Shown: positions 1 through 10,799 of the stretch, one piece after another | Layout: the number at the start of each line of letters is the position of its first letter | Position numbering within the stretch: position 1 is the first letter of the stretch | Translations under genes and position numbers: made by a program | NCBI GenBank assembly: GCA_009760885.1 | Contig: CM019713.1 | Span: 10,473,274 to 10,537,273 of the forward strand | Direction: 5' to 3' | DNA length: 64,000 nucleotides | Source: Achatina immaculata | Taxonomy: Eukaryota > Mollusca > Gastropoda > Stylommatophora > Achatinidae | Notes under the pieces: generated by a model | The model's input: only the letters and a program-made list of their open reading frames with translations | What the model was told of the DNA's origin: nothing | Database searches by the model: none

Positions 1-510
1 AATCATCTATGTAGTCTGTCCATCTGTCCAGTATTTCTTCTATGCCCGTTAGCATATCTCCTCCTTTTGATTTCAGACAGACTGTAGTGTGTCTTCCTTT
101 CTTCCCTGTTAATTCGTTTATAACGTTTGTGCATAGTTATTCTGACGCTCTTCTGCTGATCTGAATTGTTCCTCTAGTCCTTTTTCTCTAGCTTTATCGG
201 ATTTAAGTTTTATTTCTCTGGATACATTTTCGTATACTTCTTTGTTGCTTTTACTTTGATGTTGTTTTTACTTCGTCTTCTTTAATCCATCATTTCAAGT
301 ATTTCTTCCCCTATCCGTTTTTTCTAACCAATTCTTTTTTTTTCCTTAGGTAGTATTTCTTTCCCTTTTTAATGGATTGAATCCCGAAGCTTTTCCTATT
401 GTTCGCCAATCCTCTGTATCTTAGCAACTGCGTTGTATCGATTTTTAAAAATAATGCCTTGGTATTTATCAGTCAGTTCTTTATTCTCTGTAATAAGTTG
501 TACATTTAAT

Positions 511-690
511 TTCATGTTTTCCACTGTTCTACCAACTATATTGATGTTTTCCACTGTTCTACCAATTATATTGATGTTTTCCACTATTCTACCAATTATA
601 TTGATGTTTTCCACTGTTCTACCAATTATATTGATGTTTTCCACTATTCTACCAATTATATTGATGCTTTCCACTGTTCTACCAATTATA
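511..690. repeat. 30-bp minisatellite, six units, inside family E coding sequence
   Basis: Six consecutive 30-bp units (511, 541, 571, 601, 631, 661), differing by one to three bases each. On the minus strand each unit encodes ten residues, IIGRTVENIN-like, placed between VRIKLS and MKLNVQLITEN of the linker following the endonuclease. The period is a multiple of three, so the expansion keeps the element's frame. Confidence 0.9.
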
Positions 691-888
691 CTTAGCTTTA
701 TTCTGACATTCCCACGCAGGGGATCATGATCGTCTTTACCCTCTGCTCCTGGCCATGTTTTGGTTGGTAATGCATTCCTGTATCTCTTGTTTATAACGAT
801 GTAGTCTATCTGGCATTGCCGTCTTTTGATCAGGGCTGTGCCACGTTGCAAGTCTTCGAGGATATTGCTGAAACCATGTATTCACTAT

Positions 889-1278
889 CAGTTAGTCATT
901 TGCATGTCCCTTGCGGAACTTTGCCTCCCTAACAGCTCTCCTGTAGGCCTCTCGGTTGTAAGCAAGATGTCATGCTGCTGGTGCATTCATTTGCAGATCA
1001 TCAACGATGTCTTGCAACCATCTTCGACTTGATCTTCCTCATTATGTACTCTTGGTCTTTCCCATTATGTACCCTTCCAAGACGGTCTTTTCTAAATTCT
1101 CATGACGTTTAATATGTCAAAAATATTTAAGTTTTCTCTCTTTAATCTTCCTTGTTAGCCGGCCCTCTTCATAATTAAGTTCCTGTAGTATGGATATATT
1201 TGTTATTCTTTTTGTGTGTCCATGATGTTTGAAGGACTCTTCTGTAGTATTTACATTCAAAGGCATTTATGTGTTTCT
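889..1278 (-). mobile_element. Family A LINE copy A1, 5'-truncated, nested in family E
   Basis: Minus-strand copy of the most frequent LINE here. It covers the C-terminal tail of the reverse-transcriptase protein (ending in the conserved LQDIVDDLQMDA, GHLAHNREAY and REAKFRKGHANE blocks) and a short tetranucleotide-type 3' end at 889-896. It is flanked by an 11-bp TSD with one mismatch (878-888 gtattcactat, 1279-1289 gtattgactat). Several indels break the frame. Removing it rejoins the endonuclease of family E. Confidence 0.85.
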
Positions 1279-1784
1279 GTATTGACTATAATCGTGTAAA
1301 TGTTCCTGCCTGTTCTATTAGTATCTCTCCTCTTTCGTTCCTCTCTCCTAGCCCATATTTCATCAAATTTTTCTTTTCATTTACCAACTTTAGCGTTAAA
1401 GTATCCCATAATTATATTTACATCGCATGCTTTGTTTTTTTTAGGCTTGTTCCATTTAATTACAGAATTCTTTTATGCCTTCTTCGAATCTGTCGGTAGA
1501 TTCTTATGTTTATCAGTTTCCCTTTCAGCTGAGTTGGTAATATCCTATTCTGACATTTTCCGGAAACCTTTCATTGCCTTTGCTGTTTCGCTATCAAGAA
1601 TCATACCAGCTTCTTGTTTCTTTGTTTCTCTCCACTAAATATGTCATTGTGAAATGGTTAGAGCTTATTTTTTTGTCCTGCTTCAGTCCATCTCAGTTCG
1701 CTCATCCACAACATGTTGATGTTGGTTCTTGCCATTTCCTTCTTAATATTCTCTAGTTTGCCTAAAGAAAGAGCACTCAAAATC

Positions 1785-2137
1785 TACTGGAAGCGGCGGA
1801 GATGTGCTTCAAAAGAAATATGCTGAGAATACCAGAGACAGTCAAGAAAACAAATGAAGAGGCTATAAGTGAGGCTGGGCAAAAGAGAGAAATTACGGCA
1901 AAATTAAGAACGCGACAGTCCAGATTTGTAGGACATGTCTTAAGAAGAGGCAAACTGGATCACTCAATGACAACAGGAAAACTGGAGGGGGAAAAGGGAC
2001 GGAGGGAGACAAAGAAACAAGCTGAATGACGGACTAAAAGAGTGGCACAGAGCACAGTCCAAAAAAGAAACAGAGCTTATGGAAAAACCTAAGGACAGGT
2101 GGTTGTGGAAATCAGTGACGAGCAACGCCTGACTAGC
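1785..2137 (+). mobile_element. Family C LINE 3' fragment C1
   Basis: Encodes EMCFKRNMLRIPETVKKTNEE, REITAKLRTRQSRFVGHVLR and RGKLDHSMTTGKLEG, then (after frame changes) a KDRWLWKSVTS-like end. The same block occurs at 11961-12361 and 16786-17224, so it is the post-reverse-transcriptase tail of a non-LTR retrotransposon. It is divergent and frameshifted, hence older than the other two copies. Its 5' boundary abuts the family E fragment; no clear TSD was found. Confidence 0.7.
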
Positions 2138-2144
2138 ATGGACC

Positions 2145-2166
2145 AGAGAGAGAGAGAGAGAGAGAG
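2145..2166. repeat. (GA)n microsatellite
   Basis: Eleven AG dinucleotides directly after the family C 3' end. Confidence 0.9.
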
Positions 2167-2304
2167 TTTGTCTGCATGGCACATGTCACATTCCATGTTG
2201 CTATTCTTCTGTTATTTACTTTCTCTGCAGCCGCTGGCTGACAGTCTGATGTCAGATTTGGCATGTGAGGTGCCCCATCGATCGAAGTGCCCCACTGGGG
2301 TAAA

Positions 2305-2548
2305 GATAAAGGTAAAAATCCCCGTTTCTATACCATTAAGACACACTGAAGATATCGTTTTGGGCCACGTATTTCCAAGACTTTCAGCACATGAAAGTGT
2401 TATGAGGTCAGTATCACGCCTGTTATCCATTTTTAGAGGCTGGGTGGGGCCCGGGGCCTGTCTGGTGTGGTGTTACCAGAAAAGAAAATCCCCACTAATG
2501 GGACATGAACTCGGGAACACCTGGTTAGTAGACAGAGCCTCTCGTAAT
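2305..2548 (-). mobile_element. SINE type 1, minus strand
   Basis: Reverse-complement copy of a tRNA-headed SINE. From left to right it shows the 3' end (GGTAAAAATCCC side), the 'gtatcacgcctg' block, the 'tttttagaggctgggtg' core and the remains of a tRNA-like head ('gggacatgaactcgggaaca', a degenerate B box). It lies head to head with the plus-strand copy at 2573-2860, making an inverted pair. Confidence 0.75.
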
Positions 2549-2572
2549 TACGGTGTTGCCTTCTTTCACCCC

Positions 2573-2860
2573 TGGCGGCCTGGCTAACTGGGTGGTTAGG
2601 CGCTCGGTTTACTAATCCTATGGTACCGGGTTCAAGTCCCAGCAGTGGGATTGCTTCTGGTACACACCAGAAGTGCCCCGGGGTTGACCTAGCCTCTAGA
2701 AATGGGTACCAGAGAAATCTGGGAAGGTAAATGCAGCCAGGTGTGATACTGACCACATCAGACTTTCATGTGCCGAAGGTCATGGAAAATACGGCCCTAA
2801 CAACGTTTTCCCCAGTATGCTTTAATAGCATGGAAACGGGAATTTTACCTTTTACCTTTA
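2573..2860 (+). mobile_element. SINE type 1, full-length, plus strand
   Basis: tRNA-derived head with an A-box-like 'tggctaactgggtgg' and a B-box 'gggttcaagtccc', then the central domain (ccccggggttgacc, atgggtaccagaga) and a 3' part ending in TTTACCTTT repeats. An imperfect TSD, ccttcttt(c)accc, lies at 2559-2571 and 2861-2871. SINEs are non-coding, use an internal RNA polymerase III promoter and depend on a LINE for movement. Confidence 0.85.
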
Positions 2861-2894
2861 CCTTCTTTACCCGTATCTGGGACATAGGTCATCA

Positions 2895-3425
2895 ATAAAG
2901 GCTCTCTATTCATTTCTGTCCTAGGCTGTTTCTTCTGTCTGTGTCGAGACGTAGTTGATCTTTTTTATTTCTGCTTCGAGATTCTTTCTCCAGGTGTTTC
3001 TAGGTCGTCCTTCTTTCCTCTTACCCTGGGGATTCCAGGTGAGAGCTTGTCTGGTCATGTTTGTGATAGACTTTCGAAGTGTGTGTCCTATCCATTTCCA
3101 ACGACTTTTCATTATAATTTCTTTCACTTTGGGTTGGTTCGTTTCTGGCCATCTAACTTGCCGGATCTTCCAGAGGCAGGCGTTAACAAAGATCTGCAGT
3201 TTCCTAGTGCTTTTGGGTGATACTGTTAATGTTTCTGATCCATACAACGGGACCGATTTGACGTTTGTGTTGAACAGTCTAAGTTTTGTTGTTAAGGATA
3301 TTTCATTGGCCTTCCATACGTTTCTCAACTCTAGAAATGCTACACTAGCCTTCCCCAGTTCTTGCTGTAACATCTGCTTCTGCACCGCCCGCTCTGCCGA
3401 TGATGATGCTGAGCTATGTGGATGT
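2895..3425 (-). mobile_element. Family G: RTE-like LINE 3' fragment
   Basis: A 154-residue minus-strand frame (3385-2921) reads [19 protein letters not shown], then [53 protein letters not shown]. These are the conserved blocks C-terminal to the reverse transcriptase in RTE-like elements. The catalytic domain is absent (5' truncation). The frame is intact over this span, which makes it one of the younger-looking fragments, but there is no complete gene. Confidence 0.8.
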
Positions 3426-4616
3426 GTCTATTTCTTCTAGTTTCTTGCTTTTTAAAGTGACTGAAGTTTTCTCCGTTGTGATTATTTTGAGAATGTTGGG
3501 TTTTTTTTCCTCCCTTTCGTTTATTTACTCCAACTTGTGCTGATATTTAGGACACCCTGCTGATCCTTTTTTCTTGTAACTGTATGTCGATTATGTGATC
3601 GGAAACGAAGAAACAAAACCATAACTTGTAGCTTTTCTTCGCTTTCAGTAGCCGCCAAGTGAAAAAAAAGACACGAAAAGGGATATAAAAGACAAGAAAA
3701 CATCTGCTAACGAAACTGGGTTGATTCTGCCAACCTGTGAGGAAAAAGGGGGGGGGGGGATTTCAAGGCGGAACAGTCTTTTCCCTGTCCAACATTCTCT
3801 ACTAAGAATAATGTCTACAAGCAAGAACATCCATCACTTAACACAGCAACAGTACCTTACAGAAGCATTCAGGCGGAAATCGCAGGCTTAGATGCAGCAT
3901 ACAATGAGATCGTAAAAGTGCAATGCCTACAGATCAATAAGAACATTAAATAACAGAAGCTAACACAATTAATGAATTTTTGAGTCCTTGATAATATCTC
4001 GTCTCGGTTCTATGTTAACTATATTCTCTAGCTTGGCGACACGCTTGACTGAAACTACTTTGGCTGAGCGGTCAGGAGAGGATCAATGGTTTCTGTTCGA
4101 TGAGTTTTATGACGTCATATCTGGTTCAAGTTCTTTCAGAATTTGATACAAGTCTTGTTTCTCTCTTACAAGAGAGTATGAAAGTTTTGCTATTTATATT
4201 GTGTAACTAACCTTGGAAACTGCAGCAGAAAGCTGATTCAATTAAGGCGTAGCGCAGCAGAAAACGAACTGGTTTTAAGGCGCATAGAGTTAATGAGTTG
4301 GGTTAGAAATATGTTGCTTTCCATTTTATTTAAACGTTGCCTAAACATTGTTCTTGGCATTTATATTTAAATTTAAATTCATAATTATGTATATGTTACA
4401 TTTTGTTTACGTTTTAAATTTCATTTTCAGTTATATTTTGTTTTAATGAGTTAATTTATATAAGCATAGAGTATGTATAGCAAATTTCGGCTTCATAGAC
4501 GATGTGTCAATCATTTCCCTTTGATCTGTCCGAATTTACACAATATTCTATGATTTAAGACTGCACCCTGCCCAGGTGTCATTCGCCGACCCTATCAATT
4601 TACCTGTCTCATAGAA
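3426..4616. other. Unassigned AT-rich DNA
   Basis: No coding signal on either strand, one G run (3752-3760) and several short A/T palindromes near 4360-4380. I recognise no element. Confidence 0.5.
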
Positions 4617-4726
4617 GAGTCTTTCTTTCTTTCTCTAATTCGATTTTTCTTTCTTACTTCCTTTTTTCTTTCTTTCTTTTTGTTTCTTTCTTACTTCCCT
4701 GCTTTCTTTTTCTTTCTTTCTTTCTT

Positions 4727-4758
<32 letters not shown>

Positions 4759-4820
4759 TTTCTTTTTGTTTCTTTCTTACTTCCCTCCATTATTTCTTTC
4801 TTTTTCCTTTACTTCGTTTT
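4617..4820. repeat. Polypyrimidine (CTTT)n tract
   Basis: About 200 bp of C and T only, dominated by CTTT with CTTACTTCC interruptions. Confidence 0.9.
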
Positions 4821-4990
4821 TCTTTTTTTTCTTGAAGGAGCACGTGAAAAGATTGGTATAACAGGCACTTGTTTACCACCTGGGTTACCAACCTCTGTAC
4901 TGTCGTCCCTCCATAGTGACTCCTTGGTCTCCAGGGACTCTTTTCTACCCCATAGTTTGAAGCTCATTGCTTTCCCCACAAAGATTATAC

Positions 4991-5996
4991 GAGAGTTGTT
5001 CCAAAATCAGCACCTGATTGGCTGGTGAGAAAGTTATAAATAGAAAAAAAAATTATTGCGCGCAAAACGTAATGGCGGCGGCCTTGTTAGCTGAGTGATT
5101 TGTCTCTCGGTTTACTAATCCGGTGGTACAGGGTTCACGTCCCAGCAGTGGGATTTTTTTCTGGCCTCTGTGTTCACCCAGCCTCTAAAGATGGGTACCA
5201 GAGAAGTTTGAGAAGGTAAATGCTGGCCAGGCATGATACAGACTACATCATATTTTCATGTGCCGTATCCTCAATATGCTTTAACGCCATGAGAACGGGA
5301 GTTTTAACTTTTTTTTAACCTTGTAAAACTCACACACATTTAGACGCCACCAAAATTCAGCCACTTGTCGTACCGTGGCACTAGATTTGGCAAGCCTGCA
5401 GTTTTTTATTGTTAGTATAATTACTATTAGTGAATTACTGTTTCTAGATTAACTTCATTCACTGCCGTGAATTTTACTGCAAACGTTACCTGTAAATAAC
5501 GGCTCAAATATCTATAACCGTTCTGTGTGGAGGAGACATGCGGAAAAGCTTTTGAGAAATTATCGTTTGTCTTATGTACGAAACATCACTAGACATTTAC
5601 CGAGGGCAATAACTCGAGGAATCGGTTCAATGAACAAGTTCCACAAGCATTTACTAAACAAAAAACCGACAGATTCGACTCAAAAAACACAAAAAAAAAC
5701 CGAGTAATCCCCAGCTCTACTGCACCGTACAGTCGACAATAAATTTCATAGGGCCTGTGTTCTTCTGCTTGCAAAAAAAAAAAATCACACCATGAACCTC
5801 ACAGCTAACGGAAATACTATTACAAGATCCATGTTTACTCTGTCGCTACTAGTACACAATTTTAGAAAAACGAACTGTTGATTGGCATTCAGCGAGATAA
5901 CACTTTACTGGCTACTACAGATAATGCCCCTCTGTCACTCTGGCAAACTGGTTTATTTTACCAGCCAATCGGAGGTTGATTTTATAATTGCCCACG
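4991..5996. mobile_element. Candidate terminal-inverted-repeat element holding a SINE
   Basis: Sequence around 5003-5026 (aaaatcagcacctgattggc...) is found inverted around 5959-5985: both contain AAAATCA, a six-base spacer and GATTGGCTGGT in the same order when one is reverse-complemented. The interior holds a SINE at 5085-5318 and no transposase. No TSD was identified, so this could be chance or an old MITE. Confidence 0.3.
5085..5318 (+). mobile_element. SINE type 1
   Basis: Plus-strand copy with A-box-like 'gttagctgagtgattt', mutated B box 'gggttcacgtccc', the core 'cacccagcctctaaagatgggtaccagaga' in pieces, and the 3' 'catgatacagactacatca' block ending in a T-rich tail. It lacks about 20 bases of the core relative to 2573-2860. 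Confidence 0.8.
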
Positions 5997-6676
5997 TATT
6001 TGTCCGTTCTGCATGTCACATTCTCTCTGTCCGTTTATATTTTACACCCTAACTTTTCTCTTCTTTATCTTTAACTTCTAAAAGCCCCTAAAGATCAGCT
6101 TTAAAAATATTATATTAAACAATCCACTAAGATATTATCAGACTGAGATTTTTGTGATATTAAAGGAAAATAAATTCTCCCGTAAAATAATGAGATAATA
6201 GAGGGGAAAAAACTGTAAGATCGATTAATGAAGTCTTCCTTGATTACGCACGGGATAAGTAATGCCTCTCCTTTCCGCTTCTCCGTAAATGAATCCCCGA
6301 ACATCATATCCCGTTTCACTCTGTGATAACGCTGACTACTGGTGAGTAATTTTCTGTAATTCTCAGTGATTGGATCTCGCTGGTAGTTAAGCTGTACTGT
6401 GGTTTCATGAGGGTATCCATTTTTATGATCGCAGATTTAAGATCAGGAAGACATTAATAAGGATTCTTAGTGTTTGCATTTCTATGTTGGAGAAATTCTG
6501 ATTTGTTGCGCAATAGACTAGTTAAGTTCTAAAAATGCAGGGGGCTTCTGGCCGTACATCAAATAATCAACTGAATCTAATCGTAAATTTATAGCCAGTA
6601 AAGTCTTTTCACTCATTCACTCCAGATCAACACTGACAGGGTTGCTAAATCTTGGAGAGCGATATTTAGACAGTCT
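5319..6676. other. Unassigned AT-rich DNA
   Basis: Contains a 60-codon plus frame (5525-5707) whose end is an A-rich run; it matches nothing I recognise. Otherwise no coding signal or repeat beyond the inverted repeat arm at 5959-5985. Confidence 0.4.
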
Positions 6677-6684
6677 AAATAAAA

Positions 6685-7372
6685 ACCTCCATCTTAATGC
6701 GAAGAAAACTAAATTGATGACGACTGACAAAACAAACAAGGCAGCTGATATATGTATCAATGAGGGAAAACTGGAGGAAGTGGAGAGTTTTGAATATCTT
6801 AGATCACTGCTGCCTAATAATGGAGATACAATGAGGGAAATTAAAAGGAGGACATCTATCGCTCTTCAGAAAGTAAAACAACTAAATAACATGTGGAGAG
6901 GAGCAGACAGAACTACAAAAATAAGATTTTTAAGGGCATGCATCTTTCCCATCGCAACATATGCCTGTGAGACCTGGACACTTAACAAAACAGCTGAGAA
7001 ACACATAAATGCCTTTGAATGTAAATGATACAGAAGAGTTCTTCAAATATCGTGGACACAAAAAAGAACAAATATATCTATACTACAAGAGCTTAATATT
7101 GAAGAAGCCTGGCTAGTAAAGAGGATTAAAGAGAGGAAACTTAAATATTTTGGACACATTAAATGTCATGATAATCTAGAGAAATCCGTCTTGTAGGGTG
7201 CATGATGGGAAAAAGAAAGAGAAGAAGACCAAGGCGAAGATGGCTGCAAGACACCGTTGATGTTCTGCAAATGGATGCAACAGCAGCAGGCCATCTTGCT
7301 CACAACCGAGAGGCTTACAGGAGTGCTGTTAGAGAGGCAAAGTCCCGCAAGGGACATACAAATGAATGAATG
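6685..7372 (+). mobile_element. Family A LINE copy A2 (end of RT domain plus C-terminal tail)
   Basis: Encodes NLHLNAKKTKLMT, FEYLRSLLPNNGDTMREIKR, IRFLRACIFPIATYACETW and AEKHINAFECK, then a TGA in place of a codon at 7026-7028, followed by ISWTQKRTNISILQEL, LKYFGHI and the GRPRRRW-like tail with a stop and frame changes. It is 5'-truncated within the thumb side of the reverse transcriptase, with YADD missing. The tail is (ATGA)n at 7361-7374. The 8-bp AAATAAAA at 6677-6684 and 7373-7380 is a plausible TSD. A family L copy sits immediately 3'. Confidence 0.85.
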
Positions 7373-7383
7373 AAATAAAATGA

Positions 7384-7716
7384 GAAAAGAGAATCGAGGC
7401 CCTTGAAATGTGGATATACAGAAAAATAAGGCGTATCCCATGAGCAGAAAAGAAAACATTGAACGAAATGCTAAATCAGCTAGAAGTGGAAAGAGAAATA
7501 TTGAATACCATACAAACCATAGCTAATATACTTCGGCCAAATCAAGAGACACAGTTCTATATATTGAAGACCTTTTTTGAAGGCAAGATTGAACAAGAGG
7601 ACTACAGCGATATAGATGGGTGTGCAACATCAATAGATGGACAGGGACAAGTTTGGCAGAATGGAGATTGATTGCAGCCAACCTTCCATTGGGAGACGTC
7701 ATGATGATGACGACGA
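7384..7716 (+). mobile_element. Family L LINE 3' fragment
   Basis: Plus-strand fragment reading (with stops and shifts) the RPLKCGYTEK, LNQLEVEREILNTIQ and LAEWRLIAANLPLGDVMMM blocks, typical of the C-terminal end of RTE-like LINE proteins that finish with an ATG-rich tail (7701-7716). It is bounded by a perfect 13-bp TSD, tgaaataaaatga (7371-7383 and 7717-7729). It therefore landed at the 3' border of copy A2. Confidence 0.8.
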
Positions 7717-7729
7717 TGAAATAAAATGA

Positions 7730-8980
7730 AAAATAGCACTTTTCTAACCCAACTCATATTTTGAAAGCACAAAGTAACTTCCTTCCGAGTTTCTTTTTCC
7801 AAGAATTCCTCATCAAAATGTACTCTGGCGGAGCATGGAATTAATTCAAGAGTGAATGAGTTCAAAGAGGCTGGTAATAAGAAGGAACTAATAAGAGCTC
7901 AAGAATGATAGAGACTGAGCGTGAAGGAAGGATCGTTTTTTTATGTGTGTCTCGTTGTGCATGTAATCCTCGAAAAAGGCTCACGCCGAAATATCGGATG
8001 TTGTATATTTTTCATTTATACATTCTCATTTTTTCTATTCCTTTTTTTCTCACTTTACCCACTCCCTCCCTCACTTTGTAAAACTCTACCATACACCTCT
8101 ATCTACTTTTATTATTTAAGCCAGTTTTACTGCAGTCGCCATCCCTTTTATGGTAAAAAGGAAGCCTTGCACAGTCTATTGGGAGTTTTGTCTTCTGTGG
8201 ATATGTGTATGATTCTGAGAGAAATGAACTTTAAACGTTCTCTCGACTATGTTTAGGGAAAGAGATTCGGCAGTGTGGGAGTTTTACATCTTCATGAAGT
8301 ATAATTTGTTCCGCTAGAATGATATCGCTTGTTTTATGAAGTTTGATCAGCCGCCTGCTCTAGTGTTCAGCTTTTAGACGACATGTAAATGTTGTATCCG
8401 TGGCTCTCGTCCAATCCAATATTTTGGGCCACACAGTTCGTCCAAATACTGTTTTATGTCATTCCTGTTTACGTGTGTTCTACCTGCATCTAACGGTTAA
8501 CATGGACACACACGACAACTCAGAATAAAAGAGGGACACATCGATACTGGAACGGTTACACAGATCATTACAGAACAATTACCCTGCAGGGCTGGAGTTC
8601 TGCCCTTTGGGATTCCGATTCGTGAAGTTTCGTGACCACTGTGAGATGTAGGATTTAAATAATTCGGGAGCGAAAGATTTAAAAACATAACAAGTAAACT
8701 AAGAAACAGGTGTAATAAACATAGAATATGCTTAATTAAAGAATGAAATCCAAAGATTAAGAAAATGTAATAGGAAATTTGCAAGAAGGTCAGATATTGC
8801 TGAAGAAATGAGATCAGTCTGCAAGACGCTTACATGCTGAAGTAGAGGCGATGCGTGTTATGTAAGATAATGAAATTAGCAAGGGGGGGGGGGCGGCTGT
8901 CTTTTGAGAAAAAAGAGGAAAAAACTCCAAAGCACAAACAAACTCAGTCAAAACATCCTTATCTCCAGAATATTAGTAAG
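7730..8980. other. Unassigned DNA with one dispersed repeat copy
   Basis: Holds the family M copy at 7960-8115. The rest (including a 95-codon minus frame at 8784-8497) matches nothing I recognise. A G run lies at 8883-8893. Confidence 0.4.
7960..8115 (+). repeat. Dispersed repeat family M, copy 1 (Penelope-like 3' end?)
   Basis: Contains 'cctcgaaaaaggctcacg', then CCGAAATATCGG, then a C/T-rich stretch with 'tctcactttaccc' and 'ccatacacctct'. Related segments occur at 32495-32640 (minus) and 43060-43165 (plus). A CCGAAAT motif just before the 3' end recalls Penelope-like elements; this is only a resemblance. Confidence 0.35.
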
Positions 8981-8984
8981 GGAA

Positions 8985-9290
8985 AGTATGGACTCTCTCT
9001 CTGTCTGTCTTTCTCTTCTCTTTCTCTCTGTCTCTCTCCTTCTCTTTCTCTCTTTCTCTCTCTCTTCTCTTTCTCTCTTTCTCTGTCTCTCTCTCTTCTC
9101 TTTCTCTTTCTCTCTGTCTCTCTCTCTTCTCTTTCTCTCGTTCTCTCTGTCTCTCTCTCTTCTCTTTCTCTCTCTCTTCTCTTTCTCTCTTTCTCTCTCT
9201 CTTCTCTTTCTCTCTGTCTTTCTCTCTCTTCTCTTTCTCTCTGTCTTTCTCTCTCTTCTCTTTCTCTCTGTCTCTCTGTCTCTCTCTGTG
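8985..9290. repeat. CT-rich low-complexity tract
   Basis: About 300 bp of C/T with occasional G, built from TCTCTTTCTC and TCTCTGTC blocks. It is stop-free on both strands, giving spurious long frames (plus: Leu/Ser-rich; minus: Arg/Glu-rich). Confidence 0.95.
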
Positions 9291-9435
9291 TCGGGGAGTA
9301 AAGACGCTGTCCGATAAGGCAATCAGCGACCCATAGCTGATATGGCAGCTAGCAGGGAGATAGAAGACAAGACAAGACAAGATTTCTCTCTCTTTTCCAT
9401 ATATTCTTATAGAGGAGTAGATATTCTTTTTCTGA

Positions 9436-9459
9436 ATAATAAATAAATAAATAAATAAA
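9436..9459. repeat. (AAAT)n microsatellite
   Basis: Short AAAT/AATA run. Confidence 0.85.
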
Positions 9460-9654
9460 GCTATGTCTGATTATATACCACAGTCGTAATACAAAAATAA
9501 AACACGACAAATGTCAGTCCTATTATTAGAAAAACGAGTGGGAATCTTGAACAACTGAACAAAACAGTGTATAGGAAATATGGACCTGCATTTTCTTCCT
9601 TCTTTCTCATCCTTTTCCAGCGAAAAGAGCAGCAATAACAGCTAGCGGCAGATA

Positions 9655-9728
9655 GACAAACAAACAGACAGAGACAGACAGGCAGGCAGGCAGGATAGAC
9701 AGACAGACAGACAGACAGACAGATAGAC

Positions 9729-9791
<63 letters not shown>

Positions 9792-9803
9792 GATAGATAG
9801 ATA
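9655..9803. repeat. Compound (ACAG)n-(GGCA)n-(GATA)n microsatellite
   Basis: ACAG repeats at 9655-9722 with a GGCA patch, then GATA repeats to 9803. Minus-strand frames through it are Leu-Ser-Ile-Tyr repeats with no biological support. Confidence 0.95.
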
Positions 9804-10319
9804 AGATTTTTTTGCAATGAGTCTCCTAAAGAACTGGAGTAAAGCTACGGATTTATGTCCGAAAATATCCCAGTTAGAAAACATTGTTGGCACATTTTAC
9901 GTTGAAGTGCTTGCTAGATCGCTAATGTCTTTCTTGCGGCCTAGTTTTACCTAGTCTCTGTGGGTAATTACGCTTTCAGACGTCAATTATACTATCCGAT
10001 ATGTATCACCTTGATCTTCCTAACTTCCTTATTATGATAAGATGACCAAAACTACAAGAGAATTACCTGGGACCTTCAGCAGGACGAGAAGCTGTGTAAC
10101 AAAGAGAGAACAGCGCATGAATAAACTTCGCTATCTTGCACCCGCCCAAAAAGTTCGGTGTTACTGTTGGGTAAGCTTTTGCTTTTCGTTTTCTTTCCTA
10201 AAGTAGTGATTTTTTTTTCATCAGTGAATAATCTAGAAGCATTAAGAATATATATTTTGGAGATTTGTCCAAAATGTGTGAGTTGGTGGTTTTAAGTAGA
10301 AACCACATTTTCACTTCTA
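9804..10319. other. Unassigned DNA with a SINE type 3 remnant
   Basis: No coding signal. The piece at about 10040-10140 ('agagaattacctggga', 'aggacgag', 'agagaacagcgc') matches, in the same order, 27725-27815, and looks like a degraded tRNA-headed SINE in minus orientation. Confidence 0.4.
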
Positions 10320-10393
10320 TAGTCCATTCTCTATTTTGTTAGCCAGTGAAGACAGTGTATCTGGTTTTTTCGCGCATCGAATTCACATTGTGT
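10320..10393 (-). mobile_element. Family B LINE internal fragment B1
   Basis: 'gttagccagtgaagacag' and 'catcgaattcacattgt' match 41550-41592 inside the RT domain of copy B4. Only about 70 bp remain. Confidence 0.6.
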
Positions 10394-10794
10394 GAATTCA
10401 GCTAATACACACCTAGTAACCCATTTACTGCTATACCCAAAGCACCGGCCCATATTAGTTTTGTGTTCTAGTGAAACAACATCACATCCTTCCTTCCTTC
10501 CTTTCATTGAAGGTTATCTTTCCTTGGCTGTAATATCTTGTCAATGCAGGACTAGGAAGTTTTGATGTATTGCTGGTCACTTTTAGTACCTCGACAGTTT
10601 GAGATTAAGACTACGTAACGAATGCACGTCGTCTCAGCGTCATTGTTTAGGTTTCCTTTGGATAAAGTAATCTCTTTTATTCAGCGTTGGTCTTCGGTAA
10701 AATCCGTTTTTTGCTAAATTTATCTTGAGTTGTCGTGTTTCCAGTTCGAATTTTTTTTCTCTTGCTTCCTTCCTTTTAAAAAAAAATTCGGTCC
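10394..10794. other. Unassigned DNA
   Basis: A short (CCTT)n at 10488-10503 and an A run near 10779. Nothing else recognised. Confidence 0.5.
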
Positions 10795-10799
10795 TTGAT

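Larger units (their letters stand above)
1..1760 (-). mobile_element. Family E: RTE-like non-LTR retrotransposon fragment (endonuclease and linker)
   Basis: Read on the minus strand, about 1430-1290 encodes MGYFNAKVG followed by a WARREERKRGEILIE-like stretch, matching the MGDFNAKVG/GERNERGEMLIE region of apurinic-type endonucleases of RTE-like elements. About 880-700 encodes WFQQYPRR and, one frame over, QIDYIVINKRYRNA and the degenerate DH motif (KDDHDP). About 130-1 encodes INELTGKKGR and IEEILDRWTDYID, the linker ahead of the reverse transcriptase, so the element runs off the left edge. It is broken by frameshifts, by a family A insertion at 889-1278 and by an in-frame 30-bp repeat expansion at 511-690. 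Its own termini are not visible. Assignment to the RTE type is from remembered motifs, not a search. Confidence 0.72.

Noticed and set aside
8855..9380. Overlapping Ser/Leu-rich and Arg/Glu-rich frames of 124-148 codons
   Set aside because: They are produced by the CT-rich tract on both strands.
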